Below, piece by piece: positions 20,401 through 27,883 of a stretch of 64,000 nucleotides of DNA. This stretch comes from Roseburia zhanii (GTDB lineage: Bacteria; Bacillota; Clostridia; Lachnospirales; Lachnospiraceae): contig NZ_JACOPH010000001.1 of NCBI RefSeq assembly GCF_014287635.1, positions 630,707-694,706 of the forward strand, given 5' to 3'. Within the stretch, counting starts at the first letter, position 1; the number at the start of each line of letters is the position of its first letter. The notes beneath the pieces were generated by a model. That model made no database searches and was not told the DNA's origin. It saw only the letters and a list, made by a program, of their open reading frames with translations. Made by a program: the position numbers and the translations under genes.

Positions 20401-21087
20401 TTAAAACGTGTACACTGGGCAGCAGATGGCACACCGATCTTAAAGATGACTTATGACGAAGAATTAACAGAGAATAATGCAACAGTAACAGCGCAGCTTG
20501 TTGTAACTAAAGGAACTGCTGTAACCCCGGGTAAAGATGATAATAATGGTGGAAATACAACACCGACGCCAACACCTTCCACGGACAAACAGACAGTAGC
20601 CGTTACAAAAGTAACCTTAGATAAGAGCAAACTGACACTTGGTGTTAAGGAAAAATATACATTAAAGGCAACTGTAGCACCTGCAAATGCAACAAATAGC
20701 ACAGTAACATGGAAATCAAGCAAATCAAGTGTTGTAGCAGTATCTTCTGCAGGAAAGATCACAGCTAAGAAGAAAGGTACTGCAACGATTACAGCAACAG
20801 CAGACGGAAAGACTGTTTCCTGTAAAGTAACTGTAAAAGCAGCACCAAAGAAAGTAAGAGTCAAGGCTGCAAAAGTAAAACTCAAAAAAGGCCAGAAAAA
20901 GAAGATCGTTGTAAAACTTCCAAAGAATACTGCAAGTAATAAGATTACATTTACAAGCAGCAACAAGAAAGTTGCAAAAGTAGATGCAAATGGTAAGATT
21001 ACAGCAGTAAAGAAAGGTAAAGCAAAGATCACTGTTAAGACCTTCAACGGTAAGAAAACAAAAGTAACAGTAACCGTTACAAAATAA
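17416..21087 (+). CDS. Secreted multidomain GH43 glycoside hydrolase
   Basis: The 1223-residue protein begins with a signal peptide (KKGTALLLTLGML, cleavage after TTFAE). Domains in order: LamG/concanavalin-like (about 45-290), BIG2 Ig-like (296-375), a linker region, an Ig-like/BIG4 domain (540-610), the GH43 five-bladed propeller (about 650-1030), a PTPTPS linker, and two C-terminal BIG2-type domains (1060-1223). Catalytic candidates are Asp659 in MADPCIF and Glu882 in NEGPTVL. The family contains arabinofuranosidases and xylosidases, so the target is probably arabinoxylan or arabinan. There is no LPXTG anchor; the lysine-rich BIG2 tail may bind the cell wall. Confidence 0.88.
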   Translation: MKRKHLWKKGTALLLTLGMLSTSVPVTTFAEEAAGDGDAASDSIVATALANYDFNDFTVSEDGNSLTDGTRTVKLEAEGNGKKPEIISSGRGKVLKLTEQSYADRADALLPKNPFAGQSVDNGFTVNFWTLTTGTAGGGKCLLDFEVAPVTTGRAGTLAMNQQMVYWNTTDQNGNFTDFSIGNMQLKQKNWTMVTMAITTEGVTFYKDGAAITHSITAKNVESEDAIDYAQTIKDMAGTSGIAKPEETNVRIGASLATYWSCAGALMDDISFYGKALTADEIASLYTETKVDMSSIPLTKVTVSGVSSLDKGKTAQLSASYEPFDTTESTSTVKWASDNTDVLTVDSKGKVTAVAAGTANVTATIGSVTSEPYAITVNDTVKTLEEGYYLAVYTTTTPFYASASNLSQETKSVYMAVSKDGKDFEVLNNGGGVIFAKKGSGEITEPRILKVDGVFTVVAPDATASNGTHIFTSKDGVAYYDDTVVATTDLSAAALEKANFRFLLKGENLVETDKNLAVGNAFPITEEEYNHILNKLGNVVNTGLETLPDVSVKTTDNVTEATLSSLLPSVNATYSDGSTQKFNIDWSGALQGVDLTKEGTYTITGKVNQTKYLNNLKKLNNSKLPEDDPENTGDQADNYDEETQTNYYDATKYVEGMADPCIFWDEQTKYYYMTGSYFPEEGDAIDDDDNTQQYDRVVLRRGRTLEELQDRSKQVTIWKVGNQGYTKQDGGKASKGYRYIWAPEIHRVGNYWVVYFTESESSNVFGINCHALVLDGDQDPYETALEASGDASDWQDYAMRPMANDTQSGKVPFATSFNLDMTYFEDAVNGEAYVIWAGKPYGNSDLFLAKVDKEQPWQLTSHCIRLTTPEYGWEKIRYQVNEGPTVLQKDGKIFMCFSNSGTGSEYCIGMMTAEAGSDLLDINNWTKNPYPLLTSRDVDGEEGPGHNSFTVDQDGNAIFVYHARPTSHNYQHCGWNGTTSTYNTEPLNDPCRHARLKRVHWAADGTPILKMTYDEELTENNATVTAQLVVTKGTAVTPGKDDNNGGNTTPTPTPSTDKQTVAVTKVTLDKSKLTLGVKEKYTLKATVAPANATNSTVTWKSSKSSVVAVSSAGKITAKKKGTATITATADGKTVSCKVTVKAAPKKVRVKAAKVKLKKGQKKKIVVKLPKNTASNKITFTSSNKKVAKVDANGKITAVKKGKAKITVKTFNGKKTKVTVTVTK

Positions 21088-21160
21088 TAGTTTGATGTAT
21101 AGGATTGTGAGAGCTGCGTTGCAACGAAGCAATTCGTATATCAGATAACATAGTATATGA

Positions 21161-21210
21161 AAGAACCGCACTGGTTATCATGTTAGATGATCAGTGTGGT
21201 TCTTTATTTC
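21161..21210 (+). terminator. Terminator after GH43 gene
   Basis: AAGAACCGCACTG and CAGTGTGGTTCTT pair almost completely, followed by TATTTCTT. Confidence 0.75.
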
Positions 21211-21274
21211 TTGCATTTTCAAGCAATCGGTGCCACAATAGGAGAAGACATCATACAGACAAGGAGTTTTATTT

Positions 21275-23101
21275 GTGAATATATTAACAGTTGAGAAGGT
21301 TACAAAATCATATACAGAGCGGAAGATGTTAGAAGAAGCTTCTTTTTATCTGCAAGAGGGTGAAAAAGTAGGCGTGATCGGGATCAATGGAACCGGAAAA
21401 TCAACACTTCTAAAGATCATGGCAGGTTATGAAGAGCCGGATGGCGGCACAGTTGTACGTGCAAACAATCTAGTGATCCATTATCTGCCGCAAGATCCGG
21501 AATTTGATCCGGAGGATGATATCTTAACGAGTGTAGAAAAATTAGCAGCACATCATGGGACAAGCAGTGAGCAGATGGAAGCAAAGGCAATGATGACAAG
21601 GCTTGGAATCACTGATTTTACACAGAAAACAGGTGAACTCTCCGGTGGACAGAGAAAGCGGTTAGCGTTGGTATCCGTATTGTTCTGTCCCTGTGATATC
21701 CTGATCTTAGACGAGCCGACCAACCACTTAGACAGTGAGATGGCAGCATGGTTAGAACAGGAACTCAAAAGATTCCGTGGCGCACTTGTCATGGTGACAC
21801 ATGACCGTTATTTTTTAGACAGCGTGACAAACCGGATCATTGAGATCGACAAAGGGAAGATCTACAGCTATCAGGAAAATTATTCCGGTTTTTTAGCAAG
21901 AAAAGCAGAGCGGGAAGACAGCGAAAGAGCCAGTGAACGGAAACGTCAGAGTATTTTAAAGAAAGAAATCGCATGGATGCAGCGTGGCGCAAGGGCACGT
22001 TCCACAAAACAGAAAGCACATATACAGCGTTATGAGAATTTAAAGAACCAGAAGGGGATTACCGAGGATGCAAGAGTAGAATTAGGTTCAGTGTCTTCGA
22101 GAATGGGAAAGACCACGATCGAACTGGAACATATTTCAAAGTCTTATGGAGAGCATTGCCTGATCAATGATTTTAATTATATATTTTTAAAACATGACCG
22201 CATCGGTTTCGTCGGCAAAAATGGCTGTGGAAAAACAACATTAATGAAGATCATTGACGGACGGATCTTACCGGATAGCGGAACGGTGACGGTAGGACAG
22301 ACGATCAAGATCGGATATTATACACAGGAGATCGAAACAGAGGAAAAAGCAGGAATTGCTTATATGGATCCTGAGGAAAAATTAATCGATTATATCCGGA
22401 ATACAGCAGAATATGTCCGTACAGAAGATGGCCTGGTGTCAGCATCTGCAATGCTCGAGAAATTTTTGTTCCCGCCATCCCAGCAGTATAGTCCGATCGG
22501 AAAACTTTCCGGTGGGGAAAAACGGAGGTTAAATCTTCTTCGGGTACTGATGGAAGCACCAAATGTTTTGATCTTAGATGAACCGACGAATGATCTCGAT
22601 ATCGAAACCATGATGATCTTAGAAGATTATTTAGATACCTATGATGGGATCGTGATCATGGTATCACATGACCGCTATTTTTTAGACAGAGTGGCACGAA
22701 GGATTTTTGCATTTGAAGGAAATGGAAAGATCAGACAGTACGAAGGCGGATATACAGACTACGACAACCGGAGAAAAGAAGAATGGGACGATTCAGAAAG
22801 CAGTACGAAACTACAGCCGGCAGAAAACAAAGATTCCAATAGAACAAGGACGCATGAGAAAAAAATAAAATTCACATATAAAGAACAAAAAGAATATGAA
22901 ACGATCGAAGCTGATATCGCTTCCTTAGAGGAAAAAATCGCATCATTAGAACAGGAAATGACAAAAAATGCCAGTGATTTTGTAAAACTAAATGCATTGT
23001 CACAGGAAAAAGAAGCAGCAGAAACAGAATTGTTAGAAAAAATGGAACGCTGGGAATATTTAGAAGAATTAGCAGAACGTATCCGCACAGCCAACGGATG
23101 A
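21275..23101 (+). CDS. ABC-F family ATPase (Uup-like)
   Basis: GTG 21275 follows AAGGAG by eight bases. The 608-residue protein has two ABC ATPase domains and no membrane segment: GINGTGKST, LSGGQRKRLAL and LDEPTNHLD in the first; GKNGCGKTT, LSGGEKRRLNL and LDEPTNDLD in the second. A charged interdomain linker (about 195-275) and a C-terminal coiled coil (about 535-605) match Uup/EttA-type ABC-F proteins, which act on ribosomes to relieve stalling or, in some branches, protect from antibiotics. No resistance phenotype can be inferred. Confidence 0.88.
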   Translation: MNILTVEKVTKSYTERKMLEEASFYLQEGEKVGVIGINGTGKSTLLKIMAGYEEPDGGTVVRANNLVIHYLPQDPEFDPEDDILTSVEKLAAHHGTSSEQMEAKAMMTRLGITDFTQKTGELSGGQRKRLALVSVLFCPCDILILDEPTNHLDSEMAAWLEQELKRFRGALVMVTHDRYFLDSVTNRIIEIDKGKIYSYQENYSGFLARKAEREDSERASERKRQSILKKEIAWMQRGARARSTKQKAHIQRYENLKNQKGITEDARVELGSVSSRMGKTTIELEHISKSYGEHCLINDFNYIFLKHDRIGFVGKNGCGKTTLMKIIDGRILPDSGTVTVGQTIKIGYYTQEIETEEKAGIAYMDPEEKLIDYIRNTAEYVRTEDGLVSASAMLEKFLFPPSQQYSPIGKLSGGEKRRLNLLRVLMEAPNVLILDEPTNDLDIETMMILEDYLDTYDGIVIMVSHDRYFLDRVARRIFAFEGNGKIRQYEGGYTDYDNRRKEEWDDSESSTKLQPAENKDSNRTRTHEKKIKFTYKEQKEYETIEADIASLEEKIASLEQEMTKNASDFVKLNALSQEKEAAETELLEKMERWEYLEELAERIRTANG

Positions 23102-23228
23102 TAACATGTGCATATCCGAATGGATCTCATATGGTCAGAACAAGAAGGACTCTGTCTGCTGATCGTCATTTACAGCAGATTCTTGTTGCAGAAATATGGT
23201 AAAAATGTTGCAGACAAAAGCACTGTGA

Positions 23229-23257
23229 TTGTAATTTCAAAAACCGGAAGGTATACT
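23229..23257 (+). promoter_or_regulatory. Promoter of galT
   Basis: TTGTAA (23229-23234) and TATACT (23252-23257) are 17 bp apart, 46 bp upstream of the galT start. Confidence 0.5.
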
Positions 23258-23302
23258 TATTTTATGAAAAATATTGGGATAAACAAGAGAAAGGTGAAGG
23301 GT

Positions 23303-24829
23303 ATGATTCAGGAGAGAATTTTAGATTTAGTGGAATATGCAAAACTTACAGGGCTGATTGAAGCAGAAGATGAACGTTTTAGCATTAACCGTCTGTTAGA
23401 ATTATTTCAATTAGATGAATTAGAAGATGAAGCTGTCGCAGCGCATGGTAAAAATAAGTGCATGACAAGAGAAACGGCAGAGGCAGCATTAGAAGACATT
23501 TTAACAGAAATGTTAGATTATGCATATGAGAATGGCATTACAAAAGAAAACAGCATTGTTTATCGTGATCTGTTTGATACGAAGATCATGAGTCTTTTAG
23601 TGCCAAGACCAAGTGAAGTGATCTCCAAATTTAACGAACTTTATAAAAATGATAAAAAAGCAGCAACAGATTATTTTTACACCTTAAGCTGTGATTCTAA
23701 TTATATCCGCAGATACCGGATAAAAAAAGATCTGAAATGGACAACAGATACCGAGTATGGAACACTTGATATTACGATCAATCTGTCAAAACCGGAAAAA
23801 GATCCAAAAGCGATCGCAGCAGCAAAACTTGCAAAACAGAGCGGTTATCCAAAATGTCTGCTCTGTAAAGAAAATGAAGGCTATGCAGGCAGAGTCAATC
23901 ATCCGGCAAGACAGAACCACAGGATCATTCCGGTGACGATCAACCAGAGTGACTGGTTTTTCCAGTATTCACCATATGTATATTATAATGAACATTGTAT
24001 CGTGTTTAACTCACAGCATACTCCGATGAAGATCGAGAGAGCAACCTTTGGAAAACTGCTTGATTTTGTAACACAGTTCCCACATTATTTTGTTGGTTCT
24101 AATGCAGATCTTCCGATCGTTGGAGGTTCTATCTTAAGCCACGATCATTTTCAGGGCGGTCACTATGAATTTGCAATGGCAAAAGCACCGGTAGAAAAAG
24201 AAATCTCATTTGAAAGATTTTCCGATGTCAAAGCAGGTATTGTAAAATGGCCGATGTCCGTTATCCGTTTAGACTGCGCAGACAAAGACCGTCTGATCGA
24301 GTTGGCAGATAAGATCTTATCAGCATGGAGAGGTTATACAGATGAAGCAGCATTTGTATTTGCCGAAACAGACGGAGAGCCGCATAATACGATCACACCG
24401 ATCGCAAGAAAGCGTGGAGATCTCTTTGAATTAGACTTAGTGCTGCGTAATAATATCACAACAGAAGAACATCCGTTAGGTGTTTATCATCCACATGCAA
24501 AACTGCATCATATCAAAAAGGAAAACATCGGACTGATCGAAGTTATGGGACTTGCAGTACTTCCGGCACGTTTAAAAGATGAGATGGCAGCATTGCAGGA
24601 AGCAATTTTAAACGGTAAAGACTTCCGCAGTGATGAAGTATTAGAAAAACACGCAGACTGGGTAGAAGAATTTTTACCGAAATATGATACAGTTACCAAA
24701 GATAATATTGAAGAAATCATCCGGAAAGAGATCGGACTGGTATTTTCAGAAGTATTAGAGGACGCAGGTGTATATAAATGCACAGAAGAAGGCAGAAAAG
24801 CGTTTATGCGTTTCGTGGAGAGCGTATAA
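23303..24829 (+). CDS. galT: UDP-glucose-hexose-1-phosphate uridylyltransferase
   Basis: The chosen start is ATG 23303 (MIQERILDLVEYAK), behind AAAGGTGAAGGG; the frame is open 195 bp further upstream, but that part has the promoter and no family similarity. The 508-residue protein is the long, Firmicutes-type GalT (class II). SHDHFQGGHYE at 279-289 holds the nucleophilic histidine region. A CLLCKENEGYAGRVNHPARQ block precedes it. The enzyme moves UMP between UDP-glucose and galactose-1-phosphate in the Leloir pathway. galK and galE are not adjacent. A terminator follows at 24860. Confidence 0.94.
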   Translation: MIQERILDLVEYAKLTGLIEAEDERFSINRLLELFQLDELEDEAVAAHGKNKCMTRETAEAALEDILTEMLDYAYENGITKENSIVYRDLFDTKIMSLLVPRPSEVISKFNELYKNDKKAATDYFYTLSCDSNYIRRYRIKKDLKWTTDTEYGTLDITINLSKPEKDPKAIAAAKLAKQSGYPKCLLCKENEGYAGRVNHPARQNHRIIPVTINQSDWFFQYSPYVYYNEHCIVFNSQHTPMKIERATFGKLLDFVTQFPHYFVGSNADLPIVGGSILSHDHFQGGHYEFAMAKAPVEKEISFERFSDVKAGIVKWPMSVIRLDCADKDRLIELADKILSAWRGYTDEAAFVFAETDGEPHNTITPIARKRGDLFELDLVLRNNITTEEHPLGVYHPHAKLHHIKKENIGLIEVMGLAVLPARLKDEMAALQEAILNGKDFRSDEVLEKHADWVEEFLPKYDTVTKDNIEEIIRKEIGLVFSEVLEDAGVYKCTEEGRKAFMRFVESV

Positions 24830-24859
24830 TAGTTCAAAAAATGAATTTTCATAGAATGG

Positions 24860-24889
24860 GAGCGGAGCCGAAAGGTTTCGCTCTTTTCT
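24860..24889 (+). terminator. Terminator after galT
   Basis: GAGCGGAGCC-GAAA-GGTTTCGCTC with a T-rich tail. Confidence 0.8.
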
Positions 24890-24918
24890 TGCATGATAGA
24901 AGCAGAATGTGGTATGAT
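24889..24918 (+). promoter_or_regulatory. Promoter of DUF4190 gene
   Basis: TTGCAT (24889-24894) and TATGAT (24913-24918), 18 bp apart, lie 117 bp upstream of the start. Confidence 0.4.
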
Positions 24919-25034
24919 AACGTTGGTGTGCAGATCAGATATTGACCGCTGCAAGAGATTCTGACAGTAAAAAACAGTAACGATGAAAGTATGGAATCGT
25001 TATGAACTATATCAATAGAAATGGAGTGAAAAAA

Positions 25035-25820
25035 ATGGGTGAAAATATGTTTGATACAGAAGAAACTAATGCACAGGATAGTGCCGGACAGAATCCATAT
25101 AGGCAGAACGGAGCCGGACAGAATCTATATGGGCAGAGCGAAGCCGGACAGGATCCATATGGGAAGAGCGAAGCTGAACAAAATCCATATGGGAAGAGCG
25201 AAGCCGGACAGGATCCATATGGGAAGAGCGAATCCGAACAGGATCCATATGGGCAGAGCGAAGCCGGACAGGATCCATATGGGCAGAGCGAAGCCGGACA
25301 AGATCCATATGGGCAGAGCGAAGCCGAACAAGATACATATAGGCAGAATGGAGCAGAAGCTGATCCATACGGACAGGCACATACAGAGCAGGAATATAAT
25401 AGAACAGATGCGTATACCCAGAATACCACACAGGGATTTTATCAGGAAAATAAAGAACCATACCAGCCGGTCAGTCAGGCATTCGGAATTACATCGATGG
25501 TATTAGGAATCCTCTCACTGGTGCTATTTTGTACCTGTATCAATATTCCATTAGCGATCGCTGCGATCATCTTTGGTATTATCCAGCTGACAAAAAAGGG
25601 AACATCAAAAGCAATGCCTATTGCCGGAATTGTTACCTCTGCATTATCAATCGTACTCTTTATTGTGGCATTTTTTGTTTTTATATTATCAGCAGATTTT
25701 TCAAAAGACATAAAAGATGGTTTGCAGGAGTACCAGTTTAATAATGAGTATGATTACCAGTTCCCGGATGACTTCTTTGATGATAATGAAGATGATCCGG
25801 ACGGACAGGCAACCTTCTAA
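25035..25820 (+). CDS. DUF4190 membrane protein with decapeptide repeats
   Basis: ATG 25035 is chosen because ATGGAGTG provides a ribosome site; an in-frame ATG at 25002 lacks one. The 261-residue product has an N-terminal low-complexity region (about 15-110) of ten-residue repeats of the type GQDPYGQSEA. A DUF4190 domain with two membrane helices follows (SMVLGILSLVLFCTCINIPL and SALSIVLFIVAFFVFILSA), then an acidic tail (DDFFDDNEDDPD). The family is common in Gram-positive membranes and its function is unknown. A Tyr/Pro/Gly/Gln-rich head suggests a disordered cytoplasmic or surface segment that can change length by repeat slippage. Confidence 0.8.
   Translation: MGENMFDTEETNAQDSAGQNPYRQNGAGQNLYGQSEAGQDPYGKSEAEQNPYGKSEAGQDPYGKSESEQDPYGQSEAGQDPYGQSEAGQDPYGQSEAEQDTYRQNGAEADPYGQAHTEQEYNRTDAYTQNTTQGFYQENKEPYQPVSQAFGITSMVLGILSLVLFCTCINIPLAIAAIIFGIIQLTKKGTSKAMPIAGIVTSALSIVLFIVAFFVFILSADFSKDIKDGLQEYQFNNEYDYQFPDDFFDDNEDDPDGQATF
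25086..25345 (+). repeat. 30-bp tandem repeats coding decapeptides
   Basis: About eight to nine degenerate copies of a 30-bp unit (core GGACAGGATCCATATGGG, then CAGAGCGAAGCC) are in frame inside the DUF4190 gene. Differences are mostly single bases, so the expansion is recent or homogenised. Confidence 0.85.
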
Positions 25821-26074
25821 GAAGTAGATATATTTTCTAAATCAAAAAGATCTTCGATCGGTGTATCTAACACTATCGAGAGTCCATAAAGTTCAATATC
25901 TGTGACCGTGCGGCTCTGGTCTTCAATACGGGAGATCGAGCCCCTGCAGATATAAATAGCAAGCGTCTCAAGTTTAGCAGAAAGTTCCTGCTGGCTGAGA
26001 TGCTTTTTTTGTCGTAAAAGTTTTACTTTTTTACCAATCAGATTCTTCTGACTGCTGTCGATGATCCTTGCCAT
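25817..26074 (-). CDS. XRE-family helix-turn-helix regulator
   Basis: On the minus strand GGAGG lies six bases before ATG 26074, giving an 85-residue protein; an in-frame ATG at 26086 overlaps that site. Residues 15-70 form an XRE/Cro HTH: LIGKKVKLLRQKKHLSQQEL followed by ISRIEDQSRTVTDIELYGLS. There is little beyond the DNA-binding domain. The gene is convergent with, and overlaps by four bases, the end of the DUF4190 gene. A palindrome at 26203-26219 in the divergent leader could be its operator. Confidence 0.85.
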   Translation of the reverse strand: MARIIDSSQKNLIGKKVKLLRQKKHLSQQELSAKLETLAIYICRGSISRIEDQSRTVTDIELYGLSIVLDTPIEDLFDLENISTS

Positions 26075-26157
26075 GGCAACCTCCATAAGAGATTACTGTT
26101 CATGGATATTCCGGTAAACAGTAACCATAAGATTTTAAAATCCAAGTTTCGATTGTC

Positions 26158-26219
26158 TTGTATTAAGACAGGAATAATGCTATACTAATATCCAGTAAAA
26201 AATGTCCTATAACAGGACA
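26158..26219 (+). promoter_or_regulatory. Promoter with TGTCCT palindrome
   Basis: TTGTAT (26158-26163) and TATACT (26181-26186), 17 bp apart, are followed by TGTCCT-ATAAC-AGGACA (26203-26219). Position and size suit an XRE operator downstream of the start. The transcript would run into the remnant at 26342. Confidence 0.4.
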
Positions 26220-26341
26220 AAATGTGGAACTCATAGACAAAATAAGTCTATGCAAAAAATCAGGAAAATATACAAGGCGACATATGGTGTCATATCTTTT
26301 TGCTAAACTGAAGAAAAATCAGGAGGTTATACCATAAAAAC

Positions 26342-26542
26342 GCGTGTGGTCTGTGCCATTTAAAACAGTTTTATGACATGGGAGTATCTAGTGTGAAAAT
26401 TGTGGGTAGAAACGACGATATTAATTCTATTATTACTGATGTGAGACGTGTTAAGCATTATATCTGTGAATTAGAAAACCAAAAAGAGTATCATGTAGAA
26501 AAAACATTAAATTGTACAAATTTATATAATTGTTATTATTAA
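26342..26542 (+). pseudogene. U32-peptidase-like C-terminal remnant
   Basis: The frame reads ACGLCHLKQFYDMGVSSVKI then VGR, resembling the end of U32 peptidase-like proteins (CxxC followed by G-SVKIVGR), and stops at 26540. No start codon is found, although CAGGAGG lies just upstream, so the 5' part seems deleted. The similarity is by eye and short. Confidence 0.35.
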
Positions 26543-26641
26543 AAAGTCTAAATTATTGATCAATGTTATTTACTTAAGGAATTTTTAAAGAGTAAGAGCT
26601 TAATTTAAATAACATATTAGAAGATAGAGGAGATGATTTGT

Positions 26642-26824
26642 ATGACTATGGTGCCTATATATAAGAAATGCTCTAGATGTAAACGCAGATATTCATGGAA
26701 TCCAGATGTAGGTAAAATGAGGTGTCCGTATTGTAAATCTTTTGGACAACCAGGTTTGGAAGAATTCCCATGGAAGAAAATTAATGATATTTTTAAAGGT
26801 AAAAAGAATTTCAGAAATCAATAA
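26642..26824 (+). CDS. Small zinc-ribbon protein
   Basis: The 60-residue product has two cysteine pairs, CSRCKRRYSW and CPYCKSFG, spaced as in a rubredoxin-like or zinc-ribbon fold. GAGGAG at 26627-26632 is nine bases from ATG 26642, a better start than the ATG at 26633 that touches the ribosome site. A basic tail (KKINDIFKGKKNF) suggests nucleic-acid contact. No family is recognised. It lies just before the Rpn-like gene. Confidence 0.6.
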   Translation: MTMVPIYKKCSRCKRRYSWNPDVGKMRCPYCKSFGQPGLEEFPWKKINDIFKGKKNFRNQ

Positions 26825-26888
26825 AAATTCTATTAAATCTTCCAGACATCAATTGCATAGGACATTTTTCTGTGATAAGTTAAATAGG

Positions 26889-27880
26889 TGGTATCCCTCA
26901 AACGGAGGAATCAAAGTATGGGGGAAAGAAGAACATTACAACAACTTACGATCAAAGATAATTTTATGTTTACAGCGGTCATGATGGATGAAGCGAATTG
27001 CAAGGGATTTTTAGAACGTGCAATCGGCATTACAATCGATCATGTCGTTGTAGACAAAGAGAAAAGTCTTATCTATCATCCGGATTATCATGGGATACGT
27101 CTGGATGTCTATGCAAAAGGAAATTCAAAAGCATTTAATATCGAAATGCAGATCCAGCCGAAGAATAATCTGCCGCGCAGAACACGCTATTATCACGATC
27201 AAATTGATATGAATGAATTGCAGCCGTCAGAAGGCTATGAAACATTACCCGAAGCCTATGTTATTTTCGTATGTGATTTTGATCCGTTTGGAGATGACCG
27301 GTATCGTTATACCTTTGAGGAAATCTGTAAAGAAACCAACAGACCTTTACAGAATGGTCGTCATACGATATTCTTAAGTACAAAGGGAACGAACAGATCA
27401 GATGTGCCGGAAGAGTTAGTCCAATTATTGGATTATATCGGGGAAGAAACGGTGCATCCAAAGGATTATGGAGATTCTTATGTCAGACAGCTGCAAAAAA
27501 GCGTAGATGACACGAAGAACAGCCGTCAACTGGAGGAACGTTTTATGATGATTGAAGAATTGATGCAGGAAGAATTTCAGGCAGGAAAAGCAGAAGGAAA
27601 GGCAGAGGGAAAAGCAGAAGGAATTGCAGAGGGAAAAGCAGCAGGAAAAGCAGAAGGAATTGCAGAGGGAGAGGCAGCTGGAATTGCAGCAAGCGTACTC
27701 CATGTCTTACATCTCAGAAATATGATTACTGAGCCAATCAGGCAGTTAGTTGAGAATACCAAAAATCTGGGCTTGCTTCAAAAAATGCTTGAAACTGCCG
27801 TTGTATGCAAAAACACAGAAGAATTTCTCTTACAATTTCAAAAAGATAATCATTAAATTATATATTTAAGAGGGATACCA
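26889..27880. repeat. 11-bp inverted repeats bracketing Rpn-like gene
   Basis: TGGTATCCCTC (26889-26899) and its exact complement GAGGGATACCA (27870-27880) flank the Rpn-like gene. Confidence 0.5.
26918..27856 (+). CDS. Rpn-family PD-(D/E)XK nuclease/transposase
   Basis: ATG 26918 lies behind ACGGAGG. The 312-residue protein belongs to the PDDEXK_2/Rpn group: TIKDNFMFTAVMMDE at the N-terminus, then GIRLDVYAKGN and FNIEMQIQ, which supply the D...ExQ catalytic core, then RTRYYHDQID. A low-complexity stretch of KAEGKAEGIAEG repeats (about 222-252) precedes a helical tail, as in many family members. Rpn proteins are DNA endonucleases that promote RecA-independent recombination. Perfect 11-bp inverted repeats flank the gene, and its 3' third is duplicated 1.5 kb downstream, so the locus has rearranged. 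Confidence 0.85.
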   Translation: MGERRTLQQLTIKDNFMFTAVMMDEANCKGFLERAIGITIDHVVVDKEKSLIYHPDYHGIRLDVYAKGNSKAFNIEMQIQPKNNLPRRTRYYHDQIDMNELQPSEGYETLPEAYVIFVCDFDPFGDDRYRYTFEEICKETNRPLQNGRHTIFLSTKGTNRSDVPEELVQLLDYIGEETVHPKDYGDSYVRQLQKSVDDTKNSRQLEERFMMIEELMQEEFQAGKAEGKAEGKAEGIAEGKAAGKAEGIAEGEAAGIAASVLHVLHLRNMITEPIRQLVENTKNLGLLQKMLETAVVCKNTEEFLLQFQKDNH

Positions 27881-27883
27881 CAG

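Noticed and set aside
20451-21047. Minus-strand frame of 198 codons in the GH43 gene
   Set aside because: Shadow of the low-complexity BIG2 coding region.
25086-25345. Possible CRISPR array
   Set aside because: Units are contiguous without unique spacers and code a decapeptide.
25007-25461. Three overlapping minus-strand frames and a plus frame over the DUF4190 repeats
   Set aside because: They are shadows of the 30-bp coding repeat; only the frame with DUF4190 has a ribosome site and family similarity.
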